Both the position numbers and the translations under genes were made by a program. The notes below the pieces were generated by a model that did not search any database, was not told where the DNA came from, and saw only the letters and a program-made list of their open reading frames with translations. From Microthyrium microscopicum (Eukaryota > Ascomycota > Dothideomycetes > Microthyriales > Microthyriaceae), in NCBI GenBank assembly GCA_010405405.1, contig MU004243.1:925340-989339 (forward strand): 64,000 nt of DNA, written 5' to 3'. Shown here piece after piece: positions 37,056 through 47,234 of this stretch. The stretch's first letter is position 1. Each line of letters starts with the position of its first letter.

Positions 37056-37538
37056 TGCATGAATTCACGTTGATATGAAGAAAAGTTTCTGTTATGTTTC
37101 TTTCCTAGCATGATACCACTAGAAATTAGACCGATGATGTTATAGACCGTTGTATTAGCTTATGTTGCAAGACTGAGACTATGAAAAGTTTGATTTGAGA
37201 AAGATCGAAATGGTGTCGGATTATGCCATTGACGTTGAATCCTCCTGTGCTTCCGTCTAGTCTCATCTGTTCTATTCTACTCATACTTCTCCCTGTTCTC
37301 TTCCGACCTGCGTCTATAAGCCGCCATCCTCTCTTTCAATTGCTACTGAATAACATGCACATCCTCTTTCCTTGCGCGGCCATAGTATTTGCTTCTTCAC
37401 AGCAGCTCTTAAATAACATTCTTATGTTTATGCGTGATTACAAATGAACATGCAAGCAAGCATGGCTCGTCCCTAGTTCTTAGTTCTTCAACCCATGTTA
37501 TAGAATAAGTATGATTTGCAAGAAGGTTGTAAGCTTTC
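37056..37538. other. intergenic between convergent genes
   Basis: 3' flanks of the helicase and of the alpha/beta hydrolase. No gene was seen; the short frames here lack coding character. Confidence 0.4.
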
Positions 37539-38523
37539 TTATGGCTTGTCAAGAAAATCCAACACCAATTTGTTAAAGCTTTCAGGATTCTCCCAATAGC
37601 ACCAGTGACCACCCCAATCAATCACTACGCCTTGTGCCAATTTCTTCGAGTCTTCTTCTGTCTCGCCATTCACAAAGTCTACCACTGTCATAGGCCCAGC
37701 TGCTGGAAAGCAACCACTGCGGGTGCTAGCTATAACCAAGACCTTTGTAAAACTGCCACTCCCTGGTCCAAAGGTGCTTCGGATACTATCTCGCCAGTCC
37801 AACGCTGTGTGATCGGCCATCAGCTTGCCGAACCACTCCGCATCTCCTCTTCGTGCTTCGCCTAGAAAGAAAGCCTCATCTTCATCCCTCATTGCATGTG
37901 TTACTTCATCCGAGTCACGAGGATGCGATCGATAAGCCAGGCAAATGGCAGTTGTGCCACTATAGACAGTATCAGGAGCGAGAGACAGCGCCATCTGCAT
38001 CGCAGCCACCGCCGGCGCAGAATTCATCCCTCGATTGCAATACCGCGAGTCCCATCCATCCAGTGTCGAGTTCTGGAGCGGGCTTTGATCAACAAAGATC
38101 ATACGCGTAAAATAATTGGTCGTGAAGAGTTCTGCGTAGCACCAGAGAATGGAACAGCCTAAGCTTCCTCCCAAAGCTAGCGCCTTGTACACTTTGAGGT
38201 GCTGGAGCAGTTCTCGTAGGTCCATAGCAAGTCGGCTAACGTGGAAACCGTGCTTGGTCTTATCACTTGCTCCATGGCCGCGTAGATCGGGAGCGATGAC
38301 TCGATATTTTTGGGCAAGTTGCGGAATGTTGCGTTTCCAGACTGCGGATGAGCCGGTGAAGCCGTGTATCTAGGAGGTGTCAATATCTGGAGCAGATGGC
38401 AGTTTACAACCAGCGCACCAGAATCAGAACCTGCGGTTCGATAAAGACGGATGGCCGGTTTGTAGGGACTCCAGTATCGACGTATTTGAGTATGGCACCA
38501 TCGTTCGCTTTGAAGGACTGCAT
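37539..38523 (-). CDS. alpha/beta hydrolase
   Basis: Exons 38523-38419 and 38369-37539 (49-bp intron with a GTGCGC donor chosen because it yields 'PQVLILIHGFTGSSAVW') give 311 residues. Seen: oxyanion-hole 'IHGFTGSS' (about residues 34-41), 'IAPDLRGHGASDK', nucleophile elbow 'ALGGSLGCSI' (Ser about 102), a lid region, and 'IDWGGHWCYWENPESFN' carrying the likely catalytic His, then a final helix. It is a soluble esterase, lipase, epoxide hydrolase or haloperoxidase-like enzyme; family-level substrate cannot be read. The start is the only ATG in frame before the conserved 'ILKYVDTG'. Confidence 0.8.
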
Positions 38524-39335
38524 TGGGCCGTTGGTTCTAGACTCGCTGGGAGGTCTGAGACCAATGCAAGAACACTCATGATCTCATCTTTGGAAGCCAG
38601 TGGTTGAAAGCGGTCACGCCGACCATTTGCTGGTTCCGATATAGGATAGTGGCATGGATAAGCATGGCATGAAGCGGGGACTAAAAAGCTTGATACCTAC
38701 CAAGCTTTCTTAGCCGCATATCATTGCATGCAGCCACGTTCCTGGCAGTATCACAAGTTCACAAACTCGCGAGTGTCCAGCTGGTGTCCAGGCCCAGCTT
38801 GGACTATCGTACGCGTACCTATCTTGCTTATCGCTTTCTCGTCTTCGCCTTGCTTTTTTCCAATGCTTCAGACTTCAATGTATCTCTTTCACTTGTGACG
38901 AACACAAGCTGCGCCAGAAACCAAAGACTTTGAAAACATACATCATTATGACGAACACATTAATCTCAGGAAGGGCTTTGACGTCGTCCATACTAGGCGC
39001 AGCCCTTGCAAATCACAGCCAGCCATGGAACTTCGATGAAGAACTAGAGGCTAGTTGCAGCGGAAACGAGGCATATAACTCGAAGAGATCGTTGCTACTG
39101 GTCTAAGTGTATGACATTGCCGGGTGAGCATCGTACTGCCGTCCAGTGACAGCTAAGGTGCATGATATCACGTCTAGGCAGCTCGCTTAATATGTCTCTT
39201 ATCTTTTGTATAAAGTTACCCCTCCTACCTTGATTTCAAGTTTTCGTCTCTCAAGCTCAATCTCTTTCACTATCCCTACACAACATCAACACTAACACTC
39301 AAATACACAATCCAACCAACGAAACAAATTTCATA
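38524..39335. other. divergent promoter region with TATA box
   Basis: Holds the promoters of the hydrolase (leftward) and the small acidic gene (rightward). The right part has a TATA box and long pyrimidine/AC-rich leader, described separately. No gene was seen. Confidence 0.5.
39209..39214 (+). promoter_or_regulatory. TATA box of the 73-residue gene
   Basis: TATAAA lies about 125 bases ahead of the ATG at 39336 and is followed by a C/T-rich and then A/C-rich leader (39236-39335) free of ATG. This layout is typical for strongly expressed fungal genes. Confidence 0.55.
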
Positions 39336-39618
39336 ATGGGTCTCGAGGATATGATCAAGGAGGGTGAGCAAGCCGTTGACGGCCAAGACTCCTCAAACCA
39401 GCAAGCACAAAGCGGAGCCACCGGTGGCAATGAGTCCAGGAACGATACCATGCTCGACAGCGGTGAGTTGATCCCTTTCCTGTCTGACGAAGAGATTTGA
39501 GCTGATGTGTGATGATTTAATAGCCGTCGATGAGATTGCCTCCAAGGAAGGTGTCTCTGCTGGTCTTGACCCAGAGATCAACAATGTCATCAACAATGAG
39601 GCCAACAAGTTCTTGTAA
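39336..39618 (+). CDS. small acidic hydrophilic protein, unknown function
   Basis: Exons 39336-39462 and 39524-39618 (61-bp intron, GTGAGT to TAG) give 73 residues. I do not recognise a named family. Seen: 'MGLEDMIKEGEQAV' start, a Gln/Ser/Gly-rich middle without expected structure, then 'VDEIASKEGVSAGLDPEINNVINNEANKF', an amphipathic acidic helix. No signal peptide, span or cysteine. The clear intron, the open frame across it and the strong promoter layout argue for a real, well-expressed gene. It resembles small stress- or starvation-induced fungal proteins in style only. Confidence 0.7.
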
Positions 39619-40468
39619 ATGATGATGGATACAAGTGGTTGGCATTGAAATGGCTAGATTTTGGTAGGACACCGTAAGGATCCTATCTGTTCAGGCAAAC
39701 AATGAAGAACGATGACCTTGACTTATTGCTTCTGCTGTGATGATATATGGCCCATGGAACGTGCTTTAAGTGTATTCCTGATTGGACTGAAGGTTGGAAA
39801 GTATGCTTTTTTGGAAATCTGGATATGCCCATCTGAGATTGAGCCGGCTAGGTGACCTTTTCTGCCATAGGTGTGAGCTGCATATTTTCATCCTCGAGCT
39901 CGGCTTTTCCCGCTCGCCGGCCAGAATCTGAGTAATTCTGGTTGATACTGTGGTCCAGGGTGAGCGATGGAAGACTTGACTGGCTGAAGTCAACTCCAAA
40001 CCTGGATGGAATTGGCGCGAGGAGTTTGTGTCGGCATACACAAATGCATTCTTTACTCCTTATCTTGCGAGAACTCGTACTTCATTGATTTGGAAACCAC
40101 TGGCTCATTTCGAGGTTCTGTTGGCTCTGGTGGATTCCCCACGTGCTTCTTGGTTCCTGGTATTCGAATTTTGCTGCAAATAAGACATGGAAGGCATAGG
40201 ATCATTGCGCCCGCTGACAGAAATTGCTCCAGAGTATCGTGTGGAGTACGGCCATGGCCGTCCCAAATAGTCATGTCGTTTTCTTAGTTGAGTCTGTTCC
40301 TTGGAATGATTGGAGAAAGAGAGAATGAAAAGAGGAGAGACGTGTTCATGATGTCGACGCGTTGAGGGTCGTGGCGCCAAAATGAGGCGTTTTGTTTACC
40401 CCTATTTCTGTAACTTCACTTCAACACTCCCTTTCAATAACAAACCTCGTTCTTTGCCGATGGAATGA
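39619..40468. other. intergenic with a possible small minus-strand gene
   Basis: Apart from the candidate frame at 40053-40274, given separately, I see only 3' flanks of the genes on either side. Confidence 0.35.
40053..40274 (-). CDS. possible 73-residue protein with a Cys-rich hydrophobic segment
   Basis: An uninterrupted frame starts with ATG at 40274. It has a hydrophilic start, a hydrophobic stretch 'FLSAGAMILCLPCLICSKI' with three cysteines that could be a membrane-associated, palmitoylated segment, and a charged Pro/Glu/Lys-rich tail. I know no family, and no intron supports it. It may be chance. Confidence 0.3.
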   Translation of the reverse strand: MTIWDGHGRTPHDTLEQFLSAGAMILCLPCLICSKIRIPGTKKHVGNPPEPTEPRNEPVVSKSMKYEFSQDKE

Positions 40469-41890
40469 TCATTCCGTTGGGACATGATACCCAGGTTCAC
40501 TGATGTTTTCTACTTCAAGTACATGGCCCTTCCTCATCACACTTTCGCAACCTGGTTCCGAGAAACGATTCAAGAATGGGCCAAAGGATAAATTGATATT
40601 CAATAAAGGCCCGAATCTAATTGACAAAGTACTAGCGTATCTAGATTCTGCCTGGCAGTGCTTTGAGCCCTGGGAAAACTTAGTATCAAAACCTTGGTCA
40701 ACAATACATTCAAACTTACAGCCAGTAGTTGTCTCACCAACCATATCCTTTACCTTGCACTGATTGGCCGTGGCCATAGGTTGCTTCTTGATCGAACCAC
40801 AGCCATCGTAGAAGCACTCAGACTTATCCATGGCACGCTGGAGCGAGTCTCCCTTCCAACCGAACATGTAATCTGCGTGGGTGCCGTAGCTGCTGCCCTC
40901 GTAGCTCCATACGAATGGGTTGGGGGTACCGGCAGGCCACATGCTACATAAAGTCAGCAAGTCTTGGTTTTAAAGGGGGAGCGATGCGTACGAGTTGAAT
41001 GGAGTGGTATCCCAAACAGTTTCAAAGGCCACTTGTGGCACACGGACTGGATGCGAGGCTGGGCAGGGAGAGGCGTTGGTGAAGCCTTCAGAGTTGACGG
41101 TGTTGTACATGTGAGATTGATGGTCTGGGCTATCGAGGTTCTTCCCGTCCCAGCATCTAAAGTTGTTAGAAAAAGCCTCTGCTTTGAAGTGTTTGATGGT
41201 TCTTACGGAGGAAAGTGGTGAGTAGTGAAAATTCCGGCGGAGCATGGTGTTTCTGGCATGGTAGAGATAATCCTACCTCTACTGTTGCCAGACATACATG
41301 AATAACTGAGGCCGAGATGTTGCTTGGACGTAGCTTGTGGGTTGCCAACAGTCATGCGGAATCCCTGAAAACCAACAATGAGCATACATATATCAAAGGT
41401 GGTTTAGAAACTTGACTTACAGGCGGGAAGGTTTTCACGTGTTGGGTTTTGACGTTGTCTTTGGACAAATCGAATTGGGTGTAATAAACTGTTGTACATC
41501 AGTATTGGTGGTGAGGTGAATTTATACAAGCCTACCTGTCAGACCACCTTTTGCGCCGTTCGACCCTCCGAGCGCAGGCATGACTGGCTTGGGCTCGACG
41601 CGATGGTAGCTGCCGTTCGTTGGGTGCTTGAAGTATAGGTGTGCTGTCCAATAGTTTGAAAAGTCTTCGGACATTTGGCAGGTTGTGCAGCTAGCTCGCT
41701 CTCCAACATCTCCTGACATGCTCGCGTTGAACGCATTTCCGCCCACGATATGATGAACATGACCAGATGGGTTTGAGCCAGGTTGTACTACAGGATCGAG
41801 GCGCTGAATAGTCAGAGTTGAGCATGGAAAGCGTAGACCAGCCCATGCCGGCGCGACGAGCGCGAGCAAAGTTGTAGTGTGTGACCTCAT
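40469..41890 (-). CDS. secreted DUF1996 protein
   Basis: Five exons (41890-41536, 41488-41421, 41364-41207, 41156-40992, 40943-40469) give 406 residues. DUF1996 proteins are secreted fungal proteins of unclear role, often linked to the cell wall or to plant biomass growth. Seen: a signal peptide (residues 1-17, 'LLALVAPAWA'), 'LDPVVQPGSNPSGHVHHIVGG', 'CTTCQMSEDFSNYWTAHLYF', 'CWDGKNLDSPDHQSHMY' and 'MWPAGTPNPFVWSYE...GTHADYMFGWKGDSLQRAM', all landmark segments of the domain, plus eight or more cysteines. After the domain (from about residue 310) comes a short Cys-containing extension. It has no GPI signal or membrane span at the end. Confidence 0.85.
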
Positions 41891-42665
41891 GGTTGGATTA
41901 TGTTGTCGATTTCACCTTTACACGAGCAAGATCTTGAGCTTTATCAAAACATTGAAGATAATATAGCCTCTTATATGATTATAACTGCTGAATTCGCTCC
42001 GATAGAAGTAATTCCGGTTTGCAATGTTCCGCTATCACAGATATGCCTAAACTGAATCACTACCGGAGAAATTCCAGGTCAGTGGTTATGTCGCGGCACG
42101 ACTTTGATGAGAAGATAATATAGCTTCTGAGGCTAGTCCGCTCTGATTAGTTGATAGAACGCCAGCCATATTCCAATATGTTTGACACCGGGGACATGGC
42201 TTGAAAGTGTACATACACTCTCTAGGGCTGCCCCTGTGATTTTATATAGTTGCTTCTAGTAAACGATCAGCAGATCTCCCCTTCTTTGTAGAGCAGTATC
42301 CTGGGTCTCCTAGGGCTCGGAAAGCAGGCAGGCAGTTCCTCTGTTCGCAGACTTTACAGCACATTAGTGAGAGAATGACTTCTCATGCCAAAAATCACTT
42401 CTAAGCATATGTAAATAAAGGTTTGGCTTGTCGATCAGCCTGTCAGCCTTGCTTAAGCCTCAATTCTGGAAAAGGTACGAAAGTAAGTTCCAGTATAGTA
42501 TAAGCAAGAGATATTACCTCTTGCTAGAATGCCTCTGGATAATCTTACATTTGCAAATCACAACATCCTTTACCTTTCTATTTCTCGTCGAAAATAAACT
42601 AGAATGTGTAGAATGTTGCTTTAGACAGCCATTATATCGTTCAAACCTTCGCGTTTCTACAATTC
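41891..42665. other. intergenic, no gene seen
   Basis: Promoter side of the DUF1996 gene and 3' flank of the next hydrolase. AT-rich in places; nothing else was seen. Confidence 0.4.
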
Positions 42666-43646
42666 TCAGAGTTTCTTCCAAAATTCCTCGATTGATTGAG
42701 CAACCTCTGGCACCCTGTCCCGAGGAACTCCATGGCCAGCCTTCGGAACAACAACCACATCTTGGAATCCAGCGTTATGGAAATCTTTGGCAGTTGACAA
42801 ACCATCCAGCTCTCCAAGTATGCACAAAGATTTGATACCCGTTTTCGCGGCTTTGGCAAATTCCGCATCAGTATCAAACACTCCACCATCCCTAATCACC
42901 CCAGCCACGCTCGCCCGATGTCCTTTATGATTTTTCAGCGACCAGTCTTTCACCGCTAGAGCCACTACCTCTCCTCTATCCACTCTCTCTTTCCAGTCAC
43001 CAGGAACAAGCAGTGGTCCATCCTCTAAATACTCCACAACCCAAGCCTGCGTGCGCTCTTCCGACTCCAGTCCTCGTACGAAACTTCTATCCAAGTCACT
43101 GAGCCCTGCCTCGCGGATCACACCTGCCGGTGCGATAAGAACCATGGATTCGAAGAGCTCCGGCTTCTTAGCTGCCAGCTTGACTGTTGTTGCAGCGCCG
43201 AATGAAAATCCAACAAAGTGAGCCTTGCCCCAGCCTATCTCGGCCATAACTGCTTCGATCAATTCGTGAAAAAGTGCAGGCTCGTGTGGCAAGACTGGTG
43301 TATCTGTGAGTCCATGGCCCCAGAGGTCCACGAGTACGCATTGAGCTGTTGGGAATCGCGAGGCCAATGTGCTTGCCAGAGGTTGGAGACCGAGAGCGGG
43401 TGTCTGGATGCCATGCACAAAAAGAACACGAGACATCGATGATTGGTCCTCCCTCCGAGATGGAGCTGAGCTTGGAAGCTGGTAGTATGCGATTCTACCC
43501 TTTGATGTCTGTAGATAAGATGCTGCAGGTAAGAGAGTGCCGAAGACTGCAATAAAATCGGCTTCAGATGGAGCTGGTATAATTTGTGGTGCCTCGCTAG
43601 ATTTGTGCGTGCCAGGTCGAGGAATAACGACGAAAGGGTTGGCCAT
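42666..43646 (-). CDS. alpha/beta hydrolase
   Basis: A single exon of 326 residues from the ATG at 43646 ('MANPFVVIPRPGTH'); an in-frame ATG 36 bases upstream would add 12 residues but gives a less typical start. Seen: 'VLFVHGIQTPALGLQPLA' (oxyanion region, about residues 73-90), 'VDLWGHGLTDTP', nucleophile 'VGFSFGAATTV' (Ser about 144), 'LIAPAGV', a catalytic Asp in 'ILGELDGLST' and His in 'VPKAGHGVPRD' near the end. This is the complete Ser-Asp-His set. No signal peptide, so probably cytosolic. Substrate unknown; it is not close in sequence to the hydrolase at 37.5-38.5 kb. Confidence 0.83.
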   Translation of the reverse strand: MANPFVVIPRPGTHKSSEAPQIIPAPSEADFIAVFGTLLPAASYLQTSKGRIAYYQLPSSAPSRREDQSSMSRVLFVHGIQTPALGLQPLASTLASRFPTAQCVLVDLWGHGLTDTPVLPHEPALFHELIEAVMAEIGWGKAHFVGFSFGAATTVKLAAKKPELFESMVLIAPAGVIREAGLSDLDRSFVRGLESEERTQAWVVEYLEDGPLLVPGDWKERVDRGEVVALAVKDWSLKNHKGHRASVAGVIRDGGVFDTDAEFAKAAKTGIKSLCILGELDGLSTAKDFHNAGFQDVVVVPKAGHGVPRDRVPEVAQSIEEFWKKL

Positions 43647-45098
43647 GTTCTGTTTCCTTGAGAGTATGAAGATTACACTCAATTCAATGATTGGTAAGGA
43701 CAGTCAAGTCTGATTAGAACTGGTCCAAGTCTTTGTGTATAGCGGGCGCGATCTTGTACACATATGGCTTGATAAAGTGGATCCTTCCATGAGGGCACTC
43801 TGGTCTTCTTTTGAATAGTAAAAATGACTCACCGAGAACATTATTCATACTGCTGCTCATGGCAAGGGTCTTATACCGAATCGTTATCTAGGGCTACTTG
43901 CTACCAACAATGAGTACTAGCATCATTACCTAAAATACTAGTGCTTATAATTATCCAACTTCATCTAGGATTGGTAAGCAGATACATGATGAGGCCAGGT
44001 AGATATCCGTATGGAAAGAACTTCGGAACGCTCACCAATGTTTAAACTTCTAATCCAAAATAGAAAGGTTTTTATCTGCAAACACGACTTAGTGAATTGT
44101 TTGAACCACTATTGTAACTCCTTACAACTCATTCATTGACTTTGTAATATAGTGCTCAACAGTTTTGATATTGATGTGCTGAGCATTAAAATGTCCTCCA
44201 AAAGTCTACGCAAAGCCTAGTATCCTTAATTTCCCTTCATGTTAACTATTACTTATTTGATCGACAAGCGTGCTACAGAATACAAGCAAGACGGCCAATA
44301 CCTCACTTGATCATTCGATATAGTTTGATATGATTGTGTATGTTAGCTAGAGAGCTCGGTTCTTTTACGATCTCAAGTCGCATTCGTTTACCGTACGCTG
44401 AAGTACGCAAAGACTGTACACGGCTGCCAAAATTTACAGTCAAGAAGAACGCTTATAAGGGAGATCGAATTGCCTAGAAAGACTTCGTGCTACTGTCGGA
44501 CGTGGCGGTAGCTAATTTGATTATCCTCATCCTGATGAACTTGAACTCATTCTAAAAAGTCCCTTGGAATGCCAGACTTTTCCGGAGATTAACTGGACTG
44601 GTAGTGAACCGGCGAAACACCAGCCCAGTGCTATCTCGCCCTGGTCTATTCTAGGTATGTTAGAAGACACAGATACGCGGTATTTGAGCAATACTGGGTC
44701 ACAATCAAGAGCGATACGACCTGAAATACTGGAAGTTCGCCGGATGACACGTCTCACGGATAGCTAGCTCGAATCTTCCTCCAGTAGTTCAGAACCAAAG
44801 AGAAATATACACCTAACAGGGGATGTGCCACACGCGAGCAGCGCTATTGACTTTGTGACACCTTGTAAGCGCTGTGCAGAAATATCATTGCAATGTAGGA
44901 GCAGCCTGCTGGTCCATGTAGTTCGAGATTCGGCTTCGCACCGAGTTTTGATCTGGTCTCGTTTATGGTAAATATCGTAAGGCGATACAAGACACCTTTT
45001 CTACGATCTTACAAGTATCGAGTATCTTTAGCTTCAGCAAAAGTAATGAGAACAATTTCATAGTTCTAGATCACCACTGTCGAACTGCTTGGAGCATC
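43647..45098. other. 1.4-kb intergenic stretch, no gene seen
   Basis: AT-rich, with only short frames. It holds the hydrolase promoter at its left end. I see no repeat with clear ends. Confidence 0.4.
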
Positions 45099-47109
45099 AT
45101 GAGTGGTGCCAATAGAACAAACTCATCGTCACTGGCCAATGACTTTTACGGGGCTATCGCGAATGCCTCCAGGACCAACACACTTAATGGATCAAGCCAA
45201 GTCTACTGGAGGTGATTACTTCCAAAATTTATTGGCTTTAGACAAGAATGCTAACAAAACCAGACCAGAGCCCGATGGAAGAGGCACATGGGGTCTTTTG
45301 TCGAGTCTGGTTCTCACTTTATGGCTATGAATTTACTCAGCCTTACACCTTAACATTCCCAGTAGATCCACGCGCTTCTGGAGTCGCTGTTGGAGAAATA
45401 CTGTCTGGGTCGTCAAGGGGATATTTGCTCCGGAATTGGTCGTCGTTGCTGCTTTAAAACAATACATGTCAGCCCAAAAGTTGACGAAGATAATTCGGAC
45501 ACGCCTATCAAAATCAGTTAGTGCCTGGATTCTGATCAGCTCGATTAGCACCTTGAGCTAATTTTGTGTAGGAAAAAGGCAAGGGGAAGATTGACTGGTC
45601 CACGAAGCATAGTTACTTTGCGCAGATGGGTGGCTTTGTAGTCAAAACAGAGCAGCCAGATGATGAGGGATTCATACCAGGGTCTCCTACACTGTCCTTA
45701 ACTGCCCACGCCGTTGCAGTGCTTGCAGAGACTGGCAACCTTCCAAAGATCGCAAAGGAAACTATAGAAGATAAGAGCAAGTCCAATAAGATCGGGAAAC
45801 TAATGGCCTACCTGCAAGGCTGCTGGCTGCTAGTCCAGTGTGCTGCTCGGCTTGCAGAGAAGCGTCCTATCAGCCTGCTCGAGATACATGTATCGGCACA
45901 TGTGCTATGTGCCCTGGTCATATTCTCCCTATGGTTCAGCAAGCCTTTAGGCGTCGAAGAACCCATTGTGATCCAGATACCAGATAAACTGATTGCAGCC
46001 ATGTGGATGTTTAGTGATATTCCATCGAGAAGATACCAAACAAATACCTGCAACAAGGCGAGACATGGTGGGAAAAGTGCCCCACCCGAAATTGAATCTT
46101 TACTCGTTTTGAAAAATCTCAAACAGAAGAGCTTCCTATTACATCTCTTATAACAACTTGGTTGCCTCAAAGGTCGGAATATGCGACAGGAGATACCGTC
46201 TTGCATTTAGACCCGTTGGAGAGGATTTCCGTGGCGCGCAACCCTTTCGATGATACCTTTGCACATCAAAGCCCAAATTGCCCCATCGGCCTCTCAATAT
46301 ATAATATAAGAGATGGATCTTCAGCACCATTGGAGGTTGGGATCCAGAAAATCAAGGAGGATGAGATACTTCGGCCCTTAGGCTGGGGACCGAAGCCTTG
46401 GAGTCCAATCTTCCGAACAAAAGAACGGTCCAAGAAATATCACACAGGAGGACTTCCATATGATTTTCGAGGCATATATGCAGCGGAGTCTACAGCTGCT
46501 GAAGTATCCATTGATGCAGAAACTCTACGTCGATGGACTCTCGCAGCTCAGTCAATAGCCGAGCATCCCGAAATATGGGACCAGTCAAGACGAAAGGTTG
46601 TCCAAAATAAGTCTCTGCTTAGTTTCGATGAGTCGCTCGAGTTGTGGGAATATCCTCTCAAGGAACTTGCGAAGAGAACTTATCTCCAACCCGAAATTCA
46701 GAATGAGCCTGGGCCTGATCTATTGGCTTATAACACAATCATTCACCACCTTCTCGTCATGACTCTCGCGTCGATTTATGGCGGATTGCATACCTTGGCT
46801 TGGTTCGAGTATTTCCCCACCGTTCTCGAGAGATGGCTATGGCGAGCAGCTTCGTGTATTGTTTCTGGCGCTTTCGTAGTGGAGTCTCTGGCAGCTTTGC
46901 TGTTTTCTGTTGATGATAGGGATTTCCTGTATAATTATTGGGTTGCAGATGTGCTTTTTGCATTTTTCCAAGTCCCGGTCGGAATTACATTCCTGTTCTA
47001 CGCCCTTGCTAGGGCCTACTTACCTGTCGAAGCATTTGTTAGCTTGAGAGATGTACCTTCAGGAGTTTACGAGACCATATCATGGTCCCAGTACATACCA
47101 CATTTGTAG
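45099..47109 (+). pseudogene. decayed fungal multi-span membrane protein
   Basis: Several frames together spell an uncharacterised fungal family with about six to eight spans. Seen: 'PDGRGTWGLLSSLVLTLWL' then 'IYSALHLNIP' and 'VKGIFAPELVVVAALKQYMSAQ' (45265-45500), a normal-looking intron (about 45517-45571, CTAAT branch), 'DWSTKHSYFAQMGGFV', 'AHAVAVLAETGNLP', 'QGCWLLVQC', 'SAHVLCALVIF' (45590-46010), then 'YLQQGETWWEKCP' in another frame and finally an open 315-codon block (46162-47109) with the C-terminal spans. An in-frame TGA lies near 45329, a one-base frame change near 46018 and a TGA near 46075. Three lesions argue for a pseudogene, although the long open 3' half suggests recent decay or that a splice site has been missed. 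The 5' end is unclear. Confidence 0.6.
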
Positions 47110-47234
47110 CACTGCGAGCTCTTAGAGTTCGCGGTCACTGAACCATCTATCGTCTCACCATCATAAATTCACTTCGAAGAACTCATCCAACCATACTGAA
47201 TCTTCATGTACATGAATTCATATTAACTTCTACA

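Noticed and set aside
41230-41290. Possible tiny intron in the DUF1996 gene
   Set aside because: It would be only about 24 bases; reading through stays open and gives normal family spacing.
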